The notes: generated by a model from the sequence alone, not told the origin. A DNA stretch of 64,000 nucleotides from Dermatophagoides farinae (GCF_024713945.1 NC_134679.1:6887001-6951000), one strand, 5' to 3'; shown: positions 1 through 13,285, numbered from the stretch's first letter. Numbers and translations: made by a program.

Positions 1-2491
1 CATGATCATATCATCATAATCATCACTGGAAAGACCTTCTTTCATTTTTTCATGTTTTTTACCATTTCCTAATGGATCACCATCATCGTCATCATCATCA
101 TCATCAACAATATCATCATCATCGTCGATATCAACCGAAGAAAATTCTTTTCCTGTAGCCATGTCCGGAATAGTCACGAAGGCACGTTTGTTTATGTTTG
201 CCTGTTGCTGTTGTTGATATATCGATGGTTGTTGTACCGAAGACGTTGATGGCATGGCCAAAACTGTATTTGATTTCACTAATAAAAAAAATGAACACAG
301 GTCAAATAAATAGATATTGGGATTAGTTTTAACAAAATAAGCCGTGTCATACAAACGTTTAGAGAATTTATAAATTTGCATTCTATAATTTTGTTGATTT
401 ATTTGTCGACATACTCGTTGTATAGTTAGCCCATGATGGATTACGGCTACGATCACGTGAAATTGCACCGAAATTTTTTTTACTGCTACTATTTCCCAAT
501 GGTTGTTGTTGTTGTTGTTGTTGATCGGATAGATTTTCCGGTGTAGGCGTTGTTGATGATGATGCTTCATCATTGCCCAATTCATCACTACCACCGGATG
601 GTGTTGAATCATCATCATCATCGTCATCATCATCATCACCTGCGCCACTTGAAGCTTTCAATGATGACAGACTTTTACTTGTTTCATTCGATGATGATTC
701 AACTTCGGGTTGTTGATGCGTTAAAGATCTGAAAAAAAGGGAAATGAAATGCAAAAAATAAACAAATACATTATTCATTCCTTATTGATTATTTACGTTT
801 TGGCACTGAATTCTTTCGAGTCAATAAGATGGTGTGACATTTTCAATATATCCACTACGGTTGGTTGATGATGAAATACGATACCTTGTCGTTTTTCATT
901 CGGTTTTGGCGGTGATTTCGTAAATTCTCTAATACCTAGTTAATCAGATGATAAATGTGAATTTTGGAAAAGTCAACAGAAAAAGAAAAAGAAATTACCA
1001 GGATCAGTAGGCGATTCATGATCACTAATCGGTATTGATCGGCCATAAATTGATGATTCTTTGGCCACTAATAAATCACTTTCTTGTGCCAATTGTTTGA
1101 TAACTTCATCTTGTAATATTAATAATTTCTGTTTCTGTTCTTTACCATATTCGTATGCACGAATAAGCTCGTCCTGGTTTGATGAACCACATGATGCAAT
1201 CGAATGATAATGACTTAATACATTTGATGATTGATAAATTGGATCCGAATTTTTATCGACATTTTCCAACATTCTTAATTTACAATCAATAGAATCGGCA
1301 TATTGTGGAGGACATTCGATACCTTTTTTCAGCAACATATATGGTGGCTCGGAAAATTTTGCTGCAAATGTTTCATAAGTATCACTAATCTTTGAATCAC
1401 TTTCAAATCCGGGTAAATTGAATGTAGCATATGGTGCCGCTTCATCATCATCGATGAAACTGGTTTTTGTTTCATTTTTAAATGCATCCGCCAAAAAATC
1501 TAAACACGTGGCCGGATTTTGTGCCGTTGATTGATTGTTGAATATTTGGTCATTTGTTGTTGTGGCCGTCGTTGTAAGTGGTTGCTGTTTGGATGTTTGT
1601 TGTATCGCTTGCTGTTGTTGGCTATTATTATTATTATTATTTGTCATTCCTTGTCGATAGATAACGATCGAATCAATTTCTTTGGCTAAATTTGGTTGAG
1701 ATTTTGCTGTCATTTGATAATTTATAACCTTAGCTACATGTTCGGCTCTTTCCACTGATCGTACAGCATTTTCACTTCTTATTGAAATTGGTGTACCTGA
1801 TGGTAGACCACCATCCGTTTCATGTACATTGTTATTTGTTGTCATTACATTTCCAGACGCTGATGATACTGTTGCCGAATTGGCAACATGAGCACCACAT
1901 TTAGCACAGGTTCTTGACCGATATAACATATCGGTTTTTTTCATATACATTCTAAATGTACAGAAAATGGAAACATTAATTTCATTTTTTTTCCAGAAAT
2001 GGAACAAGAAAAAAAAACTTACATCAAACAAACGACAGCTATACATCCTGAAATCAGTATAATACAAGAGGATGCAATCGAAACAATGGTAGCCGTATCA
2101 ATGTCCACACCTGAAACAACAAATAAACAAAAACATGACACAAAACATGTAATGTAAACACAATGTAATAGCACATACCATGATAATGATTAATGTTTGG
2201 ATTATTTAAATGATGATTATGATTGTTATGAAGATGATGTGATGATCCTGATGATAATGGTATTTGTGGTTGTGGTTGTTGTTGTTGTTGTTGATGTGTT
2301 TGATGTGGTGGTGGTGGTACAATGTAATGATGATTATTATTACGATCATTAATCGGTGGTGATATAGCTATACCGGCATTATTCAATATGACCGGATATT
2401 GATAAGAATTCGATGATGATGATGATGATGTTAGATTATTATTGTTGTTAATTGTCTGTATCGAATACGATCCAATATCATAATCGGCCAT
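1..2491 (-). CDS. Single-pass membrane protein, 3' part beyond window start
   Basis: Six exons in phase: 2179-2491, 2023-2110, 999-1951, 797-935, 415-728 and 1-278, the last running off the window. The start ATG (2491, MADYDIG) has an in-frame stop just upstream and no signal peptide follows. Residues 1-105 are Asn/Ser/His/Gln-rich. The small second exon encodes a hydrophobic helix at about residues 112-135, followed by Lys-Lys and a CAKC motif. The remaining 500 or more residues are polar, with an acidic poly-Asp stretch in the last visible exon, and are probably cytosolic. No catalytic domain or known family is recognised. The exon structure is well supported by phase-matched GT-AG sites and gives a continuous frame; the function is unknown. 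Confidence 0.7.
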
Positions 2492-5400
2492 AGTAAATCA
2501 ATCAAGTAACTGATAATAATCAATAGAAATCAATTATCTGAACCATACATAATATGTGAATATGAAGCTAGCTAGCCACAGAACCAAAACAAAACAAAAC
2601 AAAACAAAAAAACAGTGAGCGGAAAAACTTTGAAATTTCTCAAAACATAAAACAATTTTCTATCCTTTAATAACACAATATAGAATGTTTCATGGTGGTT
2701 GTTTTTAACATCATCAATAATCGAATAATAATAACAACGACAAAAACAACAACAACGGTACTGTGAGAATGATAGGTCAACAAATACAAACAACCTCGAT
2801 TCTATTGATTCGGGTTGCCACTAAATTTTTCCCCATCACATTCTCTTTTTTCATCATTCATCTCGCTATTCATCATTAATAACATTGAATTTGTCCAATT
2901 CTGTTGTTGTTGATCTAAACTCATACGCATGATTGCTGGAAATTTTTTCTTTACTTTGAGCTTTCGGTTATTTTTTTTTGTTGCTAGATTCTTGGACGCT
3001 GCTGCTCATACTGGCTCTTTATTATTCGTTTTTTAATACTCCTGATTCGGAATTCTTTTTTTTCTTGGTTTTCAACGATTCTGTGTGTTATTCTCGATTC
3101 ATATGTTGTCATCCATTTTAATGGCTTATATTATTTGTGTTTGTGTTGCACTCGATTCAATTTCGATTTGATACAGCCTGAGCGGGTGAAGCAAAGCAAA
3201 TATATACTCGCAAATGATCGCACACACACACACACTCATATACAATATATTGGAATCTTGGAATCCAATTCCGTTTCTTAACAATAATAACAATTTCAAT
3301 GGAAATTAATGAATGGATTTGATGATGATGATGAAAAAAAACAACCAAAATCTAATCAAATTCATTAAATAAGAAAACAAAAAAAAGGAAAAAAAATCCC
3401 AATGAATATTCTCTGCACAACCAATGTTGTTGTTGTTGAATTAAGAATTGTGGATCAGTCAACGTGAAAATGACGTAAACAAAAAAAAATAATGATTTAG
3501 ATATGAGTATTGGACTTTGGATTTTTCTTTTTCTTTATTCTATGTGACCACTTGATCTTGATTATGGTATAATTATTTTCTTTTTTTTTGTGCCAATAAA
3601 CCAAAATTTCCAAATCAAAGAATTGAGTAACTATTTTTTTGAGGATCTGAATTCTAAATCCATGTTTTCGTTTGAATCATTTCAAAATGATCAGCATTAC
3701 AAAAAAAAAATCCCGTAGACAAAACACGTGACAATTCTTATTGGAAATTGTGGAAAAAGATGGCACAAGATGGATTATTTTTTTTTCATTATAATTTTTA
3801 ACAAGAACATTCGGTATATATAGAATATTCTTGTTGAAAAAATTCATCATTATCATGTATGTTCAATGTTCATGTATTATTCAATGATAAAGATGACGAT
3901 GATCAACATGGAAATTTTATATATGAAATCGAATGATAGTCGCAATATAAAATTAAATGCTTCATATATCAGTTACAGTTCAATGCCTCGGGAGGGCTAA
4001 AACATCTGTATCGATGATATTGTAGTTGGAACGGACACCATCGAAAAATTTCTATTGGAACAACGAGTGGCTAAACACGACAAATCGTTAACCAACATGG
4101 AAAACGAAAGTGGAGCCGATTCAAATTGGGGACAGAGTATTATGGCATTTGGTACCATTTTATATAATCATCATCGCGGAGAAGAAGAAAAAATATCGTG
4201 TTTTGTCTTTATTTCTTCATTTTCATTTCAAACATATCGACAACATTATATCAGCATATTTAAGGAGTAGCATATGCTCTCTGTGTGTATATGTTTTCTG
4301 AATCTGATTCTTAAAAAAATTTCAAACTATACGAAAACAAAAACAAAATGTATATTGAATTCAAATACATTCATCAAGCAACCAATATACGAATGAATTC
4401 TACATTTTTTTTTCGTCAAAATAAAACATTGATATAATGCTCATAATAAAAATTCTAATTCAGTCGGCTTGTTTGTTTGTGGCTGTTTTTGTTGTTCTGA
4501 TTGCTAGCGGTTCGAAATTATTCAAAAAAAAAAAAATTCACAAAAATGTTCCAGATAAAAGGAAGAATATGCTTCACAAACACAATGGGGTGTAAACAGA
4601 ACTATAGAATAAAAAAATTTTCCGGGAATTTTTTTTTTCTCATTTTTCATATGTGAATTGTGAATGTGTGTGTGTGTGTTATATAAAATGCATGTATTCC
4701 AAATGCTAAAGATGCCGCTAAAAAAAATTTTTTTTTTCCATGTACAATACCGCTGGCGTGCGCGTTTCATTTATATTCGAGATCTGAATTTTTTTTTTTT
4801 TTCGTTGGATTTCTTTGGAACTCGGCGCATAACCGATTCTTTCTCTCTCTGTGTATGTGTGTGTGTAGGTTTGACTCAGCTATACACACACATACACTTT
4901 AAAATCTATCATAAATTGAATTTGAAAATAGAATAAACGAGACAAAGTAGAAGAATGAATGAATGAATGAAAAAAAAACCGAATGGATCCAAAAATAAAA
5001 TAAAAAAAAGCTCTAATCAAAGAAGAAGAATCAAGAAAAAAAAATTCGAATAAGATGTATAGATGTGTGTGCGTGAGTGTGTGCGGTACTTTTTATTTTA
5101 TTTTATTTTAGTTTTGTTTGTTGTTTGTATTGGGCACACACATATGACACACAAGGAATCGGTTCTTTCATTCTCAGTATATGGAACGATGATGATGATG
5201 AAACGTGTGAACCAAAAATTGAATGAATGAAAAAAAACCATAAAGAATGGAAATTTTTTTTTCGAGTTGGGGATGAAAATGATGGTTTTGTATGAAGAGG
5301 GGGGCATTTATCAAAATGAAATACGCATGGTGAATGGTGATGATGATGATGAAAAAGATGAACCATGGGCCCGTGTAGAATTTGAAAAAAAAAGAAGAAG

Positions 5401-6533
5401 AATGAACGGACGAACGAACGGAATAACCGAATAACCAAAAGATGAGAAAAATCTAGAGAGATAGAGTGAAAGAGAAAAAGAGAATTGCGAAAAGGAAAAG
5501 AGAAAAAGAAACTCAAAACTCAGAATAATAATAATAATAATAATGGTGAAAAAAAGAGGAAAAATAAATTCGGTTTTTTTTCACATATATTCTTTTTGGA
5601 TCTTCGCTGTTGTTTTTTTTCATTTGCTTGCTTTCTTGGTTTGTAAATTCGGTCGATTCTTGTGTGTGTGTGTGTATTTTGTTGATTTGGTTTGGCTTTT
5701 TCTTTTCGGTGTTTGTTGTGTGACCAGCGCACATTCGATTCTTGAAGAGAGAGAGAGAGAAAAAAAAAGTTGTCTTTTTGGTTTGGATTTTTTTTCATTT
5801 TCAACAAATACACACACAAGTATTGATGATGATGCTCGTTTGTTTGTTTGAATTTTTTTTTACCATCTTCGTTTGAAGATTTTTCTGATGTTTCACCAAT
5901 TCTAATTAGGATATCATTTCGGTTTTGTTTTTCTTCTTTTTTTTTTGTTTTTTCGTTGTCAATGAATAACCATTTTTTTCAACAAACAACAAAAAAAATT
6001 GAAATAGAAACAAGAAAAAAATTGTGGAATCATCATCATCATCATCAAACAAACAAACAAACACAGAAAAGTTTTTCGTTATTGTTTTTTTTTCTGTTTG
6101 TTATTTTATTTTTGTGTGACCGCGACGATCGCGCACTGACAAACACACACACAGAAAATAAAAACCGAATCCGATTGTGGACGACAATTGTCTTGAATAA
6201 TTGAAATGAAAAAAATTCTTCGAAAAAAAGAATCTGAAAAAAATATAATGCATTTCTCTTGGATAAGAAGAAAAAAATTCTAAAATTTCAAAGATCAAAA
6301 ACGACAACGACAACAACTACAAATAGAAAAGTTCCGGAGTGATCCATGCATATACGCACATCCATATATGTATTCTGAGAAGAAATGAAAAAAAAAATTC
6401 CAAATACCCGCGACGATGATGTATCTCTATTCATAACAACCACTATCACCCCCGTTTTTGATTCTTTCACATTTGACATTTTTGTTTCACCATCACCATC
6501 ATCATCATCCGTAGTCAAATAGGAAAAAAAGGA
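2492..6533. other. Intergenic, low complexity, between divergent genes
   Basis: This 4 kb stretch separates two divergently transcribed genes and probably contains both promoters and 5' UTRs. It is dominated by poly(A/T), (GT)n near 4664-4680 and 5665-5675, GA-rich DNA near 5400-5510 and (ATC)n. Open frames here are repeat translations (His, Phe, Lys runs). One block at about 3990-4190 has more even base composition and a protein-like frame without repeats; it is treated as a finding. Nothing else can be supported. Confidence 0.6.
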
Positions 6534-9500
6534 ATGCAGCCGAATCGACAGCAACGAATTAGAAAATCACCACAATCATTGTGTCAACAGCAACAACCAA
6601 ATCGAAACATGATTCAAGATCAACAACAACAACAACAACAACATCAATCTTTATCATCACAAATTGATACGAGAATAACTCGATCTAAAGATAGAAAAAA
6701 TGTCGAACAACAGCAGCAATCATCTATATTGATGACGATGGATAATAATTGTATGAAGAATAAATCCAACCATCGTATAATGACAAATAACAACATTTGT
6801 GCGACTGGTGGTGTTTATTATAATAATAAAAAATCCACAACGACAACAAACTCAGGTAGACGACAACATCAATTGGATTATAGTAAAATTCGTCGCCGAT
6901 CAGGTAATAGAATGATAATGATCTGATTATGATGATAATGATATTTGAAAGAGGCTTGACAAAAGTAAAAGTAAAGAGAAAATTTGATTGAAAAAAAAGA
7001 AAATGGAAAAGTTTGAATTTAATTCAATTAATTCAAAATTCTTTTCTATTGATTCGCCTGCAGGTAAATCAAATAATAATAACCAGAATCGAAAAGTCAC
7101 TTCAACAATGACAACTATTCGAACGAATCGCCATCAACTACATCGAAAAAATCATCATCATCATCACCGGGATCGTAGAAATGATTCACCAGAATCGAAA
7201 GATTTGTCATCACCATCATCACCATCATCATCGTCATCGGTAGTCATAACTTCTTCATCATCATCAACATTGATAAATGAATCGCGCACAAATTTAAACA
7301 AGTAAATCATAATTAAAATTAATGAATTATTTAGTTGAGAATAAAGAGAAAAAAAAATATTTCATTTTTTCCAATTTTCTGGATCTCATTTTTTTTTGTA
7401 CAAACTTTCAAAAGAAATTCTGGATTCATTACTTGTTTAGTGTGTAATCAAACCAAATATTATTCCCATGTACAAAGACGTTATGGAATTTTTAGGTTAG
7501 TTGATTTTTTTTCTCGTTTTTTTTTGAAAATTTTCAATTTAATTTTTCTCATTTCATCTACATCGATTGATCGGATTGGTACACACACACACACACACAG
7601 CTGTGAGCCATGTTTTAAATTTTTCTCTCGTTTCGTCAAAGAACCTAAACATTTTCAATGTAATGATAAAGGTAAGACAATTGATTTCGGTTCAGAATAC
7701 ATCGATAATGAAAACTGAAATTTTCTATAAATCTAGGAGAATGTTTAATCGTATTGGCCAATGATGATAATAATAATGGCAAAAATGATGACAATTCTGC
7801 TCAACGTTTTTCCAATGGTACCGGTGGCCGATGTAAAGCGTGTTGGCTAAAATTATGTATTGAAAAATTTAAAATTGATTTCGATACTCGACGTTCATTG
7901 ATGGAAAAATATTGCCAAAAATCTACAATTGAATCGTCGGAAATTATTGTCGATAATAAACCAGTCACAACATCGAAAACATCGATGCTCAAAAAGCATA
8001 AAATTAATGTCAAAAATCACAACGAATGTCAAAAGCCTGTGCTCAACAAAGTGCAATCAACAAAAAAATCTGAAACTTTAAATAATGTTGATTCATCAAT
8101 GAAGAAACTGAAATCAATGTCAAATGAAAATGATTTGCAAATCGAACCACAAATGTTGATGAAACGGAAAAAAATTCATAAGGATTCAGATGAAAATAAA
8201 CAAATTAATTCGCTGAAACTTCAATTCTCGATCAACAAAAATGAAATTTCATCAAATAATAATGTAACGATGCCTTTGACTATGGTTGATGTTCAATCTT
8301 CTTCGGAAGAGATTCGTTTTCCTTATTCAATAAATTCATCGCCAAATTTTATCGATCATGATTCGAAATATCCAATCGAACAGAATACGACCATCAAAAC
8401 AAATGTCGGATCTATGAAATCTGCTCATTTCAACCATGATGAATCGATGATGATATCGACAACTGAAATGTTTGCATTGAACAATGATTATCAAATGACT
8501 AGAAGACATGAGGAACAAACAAAAACAAATCCATTGATAAACATGGAAAATTCAGATGAAATAAATAATGAATCAACGATTCATGTTGAAAAATCTCGAT
8601 CGATGAAGACAAAAGACAAAAAGAAAATGAAAACAGCCATCGATTCAATGGATCGAAATTCATCAGAAAAATTCATCATTTCTCGTGGTTCTTATTTTCA
8701 GGACAATAAGACTAATCATCATAACAATCAAAGTACATCATCATTATTGACAAATATTAATAATAATAACAAAAAAAGTCGTTGCAAAGAATGTGAAGGA
8801 TGTCGAGCACAAGATTGCGGTCAATGTAGTTATTGTTTGGATAAAAAGAAATTTGGTGGATCAAATGTAATCAAACAGGCGTGTAAATATCGTATCTGTA
8901 TTCGATTTCGTGGTTCAACTCGGCGACAACAGCAACAGAAAAACAATACAAATAACAACAACAACAACATTGGTAGCAACAGTAGTTCATCATCATCATT
9001 ATTGACCAATCATCATCATTCATCGAATGAATCATCATCATCACAATCATCATCATCATCATCGTTTATGAATAGTTTGGAATGTAACAACAACAACAGC
9101 AATAGTACTACACAGAATATTTTGGGTGAAAAAATTCAACAACAATCATCATTCCATAATAATGGGCCGAATTTTTTCCCAACACCATCACCATCACATT
9201 CGAATGGTTCACCGAATTCATCAATTGTTCCAACGTCATCATCGTCATCATCTTCATCGAGTTGTAGCACAACATTGGTAAACAGTCATTGTACTTCAAT
9301 GACACAATCATCATCACCACAATCATTACATTATTATCTAGAAAAAAGCAATAATCTAAGTAAATATTTAAATCCAAATTTTGCAATGTCAACCGAATCT
9401 GTTAGCAGGCATAATCCTCACTATCATCATCATAATCATTGTCATTATCATCCATATCTAGATCATCATGGATCATCGTATAATAATAATACATCTTATA

Positions 9501-10066
9501 ATTCAACAACAACAAATTATCCATTTTATTCAAGTGATACAATGACAAATTGTTTTAATGGTATGGTTTTAGGAACAAACGATACATTATCATCATCATA
9601 TAATCATCATCATCATCATCCGCCATCATCTTATGATCAAATATCTCATTCATCCGATAATAGCTATAATGCACAACCTACATCGGATTTTTTATCATCA
9701 ACAAATTTTGCAAATAGATCTTGGTATGATGGTCAATCGTCATATCAACCACCATCATTGCAGCCGTCATCATCATCATCATCATCATCAACAGAATTTC
9801 AACAACAGCTAAATAGTGATACATATGATGTAAGATTTAAATTTTTAAATTTTTTAAACTGACATTCTTTGATTCATTTAAATGATTAGATTTCATCGAA
9901 TGTGAATGCCGGATTATATCAAACACAAATGGGTGGCCACCACCATTATGGCTCGTCGATAGTTGAACAAAGTCAGCATCATGACCACCAGTCACAACAT
10001 CAATATACTGGATCATCATCATCGTATCTACATCCAGAATATGACAATAATAATTGTTATTTCTAA
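6534..10066 (+). CDS. Nuclear-receptor-type zinc finger plus CXXC zinc finger protein
   Basis: Six exons: 6534-6903, 7064-7301, 7415-7495, 7601-7671, 7737-9829 and 9890-10066; total 3030 nt, 1009 aa. Exons 3-5 together encode a receptor-type C4 double finger at about residues 210-298: C210/C213, C231/C234 with the helix CEPCFKFFSRF, then C250/C256 and C286/C289, ending CKACWLKLC. Spacing is enlarged by 4 residues in finger 1 and by about 20 residues (Asp/Asn-rich) in finger 2. A CXXC finger follows at residues 603-644 with eight cysteines and the KFGG motif that contacts CpG in KMT2A, CFP1 and TET relatives. No ligand-binding domain is visible; the rest is Ser/His/Asn/Gln-rich. Probably a nuclear DNA-binding regulator without ligand control. 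The start is uncertain because the frame is open upstream of the chosen ATG. Confidence 0.75.
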
Positions 10067-10286
10067 CAAAAGAAAAAAACTACAAAATTCCGCTCGTTGT
10101 TGAAAGTGAATTTAATTTTTATTTAAATAATTGCTTTGTTAGTGTTTGTTTGTGATGATTATGATGATTCCACAGTATAAAAAAACACCGCCACTATATT
10201 TCACATTGATTTGTATAAAAAAAAATTAATACGAAGAATGATGAGTGAATTAAATTATAAAATAAACAAAAACAAAAAGATTACAA

Positions 10287-12551
10287 CTATTCCACAAAAA
10301 GTTTCATTATATCATCTACATCTTCATTATATTTTGGTAAAGGTTTTAATGATAATTCCTTAGATTTTTTTCCATCGATCATTGTTTGTTCATCATCATC
10401 ATCGGATGAATCTTCTATTGTGATGGTTATTGGTTCTTGTTGTCGGCCATTGGAATCTTCTGATTTAATGGCATTTTCGTTGGTTTCATTGACAGTTTTG
10501 GGATGTTTGCATGAAGATGGAAACACTTCCAAATCATTATCATCATCATTTTCAAAAGCTTTACGTTTTTCATTTTTCAATTCTGTATCCACTATTTGAC
10601 CATCACTTGTTTGATTAAAATTCTGATCCATTGCTTTTTGCTGCTGTTCATCATTGGTAATGATATTTTCATTGACAATTTCTATAGTAGTCGTGAGCTG
10701 CTGTTTGCCTGGTGAAGGAATAAGTTTATCGACATCTTTTGGTGGTTTTTCATTTTTAATTTGATCATTACTAGTGCTGGATTGATTTTTGAAATTTCCA
10801 TCATTGGCATGAGTATCAAGAATGGGGGAATCTTCATTTGTTTCAGATGTATTTGATTGCAGCAACATTTCATTGTTTATAGAGATTTTAGAGAGAATTA
10901 CATAGTTTGTAAGATGAATTGTACTAGTAGTTAGCTGACGAATTTCGACAGAATTCTCGAAACGATTTGCCTCTTCCAATACATTAATTATGGCTTCTAA
11001 AGGGACATCGTTTGCAACATCAAGATTCACCAATATTAATCGAACAGTCTCCAATAGTTCTTTACGGCAAGTATCGTTCTTGTAAGGATGATTTAAACGA
11101 AACCATCGTCGATATATTTGAAACAGTGTAATAATGGCTACATTTTGTATTTTGTGCCATCCTAATTTATCCAATAAATTTGAACAATTATTTATCAGTG
11201 AATTAATACATCGTATCGATTGAATGGTGTTGTTGGTGGTGGTATGAACAAAACTGTCATTAACGGAAAAAGATTCGGTGATTGAGATTTTTTCTAAAAT
11301 GAAATTCAGAATAGGTTCAAACTCAGTGTAAGAGAAACAGGTATTCAATCGAAGAGTTTCAAAATAATCAGCCAAACATTTGAGAACTGAACATTGTAGC
11401 TCTAAAAATACTTGTGATTGAGAAGAAATATTCTGTGGTTGTTGCTGTATCCATTCGATTGTCGTGTTGACGATGTGAATGATCAATCGTGAATAGCAGA
11501 GAATATTCGATCGACAACTACCAATTAAAGCTCGTAATATGATGACAACATTTTGTAAAATTATCGATGATGTACGAATGTTTGGTTCTTTTTCTCGTTG
11601 TCCATCTGATGGTTTGGTTGAATTTTGGTGTCGATATGATAACCATCGTATTTAAACATTCAATAATGGCTTCTACTGGCAATGGCAGTTTTATCGGAAA
11701 TTGTCCGGTTATCACAGTACAAAGAGTGGCCGAAATAAAATACAATTTTTTCGTCATTGCCAATGAATATTCAGATTTATTATCCATTACGAATATTTCC
11801 ATTGGGCCACTATCGACAAATGTGAAAACTTTAATCGGTTTATTTACATTTGAAAAAATTGGATGTTTGGCGAATGTTGACAATGAATTCATAAGTTTAG
11901 AAATAATTTCACGCCATCTAGTCATCAAGGCCGTAGAACCGGATAGATAAATTTTGCAATAACAGAATCCCAATAATTTCAAAAGATCATGATGATGATT
12001 ATCATTTTCGGATTGTTGAATTAAATCAACAAGTTGAAAGATTCGTTTCTCGATTGATTGACGATTTGCAGCTATTAAAGTAGGAAACAAAGTGGATAAA
12101 ATACTTAAACAATTAGCAGCATAAAATACTTCGTGCGAACGAAATTGCATCAAACGTTTGATCATGTGCGGTATTATCGATAGGCTCAATTCTCGATTTA
12201 AACTTGGCATATTCACGTTGTATACTTTGATCAACATTTGATTCAAAGCTCGAATACATAAAATTTGATCATCGGTTTCATTTGATGTTTCAAGATTTTT
12301 CATGAGATTTTGTAAAAGAAATGATGCATGTTCCAGGAACAAATCATTGTCGATTCGTGGAATAATTCTTTCCAATAAAATCGTCGCTAATCGTCTTGAG
12401 AAAAAAAACCAAATTGAAAATTTTCACATTGAAAATATGAAACAAATAACAAATGTTACCTGTCACCTAAAATCAGGTTCGTTTTGATATCTTTGAGTTG
12501 ATCTTTGCAGTTTTTTTCTGGTAATCGAACTTCTTGGTAATTTTGATCCAT
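10287..12551 (-). CDS. PELP1: PELP1/Rix1-like ribosome biogenesis factor
   Basis: About 715 aa. Exon 1 is 12460-12551 (MDQNYQEVRLPEK), then 11658-12394 and 10287-11605. The helical repeat-like body matches PELP1 at several points: a segment ending in LPLPVEAIIECL, a block with SPY-type CRKELLETVRLIL (about 11040-11090), an acidic tract after ITIEDSSDDDDE, and a C-terminus VDDIMKLFVE like the MLADFI ending of PELP1. PELP1 with TEX10 and WDR18 (the Rix1 complex) acts in nucleolar 60S maturation with the SENP3 SUMO protease. The reading frame changes near 11600-11660: a 52-nt GT-AG intron with a weak GTTTAA donor (11606-11657) restores it, or an indel is present. It shares a 107-bp divergent promoter with ADAT2. 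Confidence 0.75.
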
Positions 12552-12658
12552 GCTGAAATATTAAACCGCGTGGATCTACAACGTGCATTGTTCGATACAC
12601 TGCATGCTTTGCTTAGCAATATATCGATAGTATCGAAGCTTGTTTATTTCTTTTCGTA
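12552..12658. promoter_or_regulatory. Divergent promoter, PELP1 / ADAT2
   Basis: Only 107 bp separate the two start codons, so both 5' UTRs must be very short or overlap. The interval contains TATCGATA (12622-12629), identical to the DRE core bound by DREF in Drosophila, overlapping a second AGTATCGA, and GCATGC (12602-12607). Whether mites use DREF-like factors is not known to me. Confidence 0.45.
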
Positions 12659-13285
12659 ATGATTATCCAAATGGAAACATTGAAATTGGATTCAAATTTA
12701 ATTCAAATTTGCTTTGATGAAGCAGAAAAAGGCCTAAAAAATGGTGAAGTTCCTGTGGGTTGTTTGTTCATCATTGAAGATCAAAATGGTGACAAACAAA
12801 TCTTGGCTAAATCACATAATCGAAGCAATGAATTTAAAAGTGCTTTAAAACACGCTGAAATCGATTGCATTAATCAGATTGTTGATCAATATCCGAAAAA
12901 TCATCATGAAATTTTCAAAAAAACAATTGTAGTCTTGACTCTTGAACCTTGTATAATGTGTTGTCGAGCTTTGAGACGATTACAAGTGAAAGCAGTTTTG
13001 TATGGAGCTCAGAACGAACGTTTTGGTGGCGCCGGTTCGGTAATGTCTGTACATTCGGATTCTCGAATAAATGATCCAATTTTGAATTGCATATCTGGTT
13101 CATTGGATGCCGATAGAACTGTGGCATTATTGAAACGTTTCTATGATCAAACCAATGAGAATGCTCCTAAGGATAAAGTGAAAATTAAAAAATCGACTTC
13201 CAATAATTCAATTAATGACGAATCGAATAAAAACCTAATGCAAAATAGTTCAAAACAATCAATACGACCATCGTCATCCAAATGA
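12659..13285 (+). CDS. ADAT2: tRNA-specific adenosine-34 deaminase catalytic subunit
   Basis: Single exon, 208 aa. Cytidine/deoxycytidylate deaminase fold with the zinc and proton-shuttle motif H65-A-E67 and the second zinc motif P97-C-I-M-C101, followed by GAQNERFGGAGS as in ADAT2/Tad2. ADAT2 pairs with ADAT3 to convert A34 to inosine in the anticodon of several tRNAs, which allows decoding of C- and A-ending codons. Residues after about 170 are Lys/Ser/Asn-rich and unconserved. The stop codon TGA (13283-13285) overlaps the ATG of the next gene by the sequence ATGA. Length is close to the usual 190 aa. Confidence 0.93.
   Translation: MIIQMETLKLDSNLIQICFDEAEKGLKNGEVPVGCLFIIEDQNGDKQILAKSHNRSNEFKSALKHAEIDCINQIVDQYPKNHHEIFKKTIVVLTLEPCIMCCRALRRLQVKAVLYGAQNERFGGAGSVMSVHSDSRINDPILNCISGSLDADRTVALLKRFYDQTNENAPKDKVKIKKSTSNNSINDESNKNLMQNSSKQSIRPSSSK

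Noticed and set aside
5103-5851. Overlapping long frames on both strands rich in Phe, His, Ser and Val
   Set aside because: They are translations of (GT)n, GA-rich and (ATC)n repeats.
6534-10022. Met-rich minus-strand frames opposite the zinc-finger gene
   Set aside because: They are complements of His/Ser codon repeats (CAT, TCA) in the real gene.
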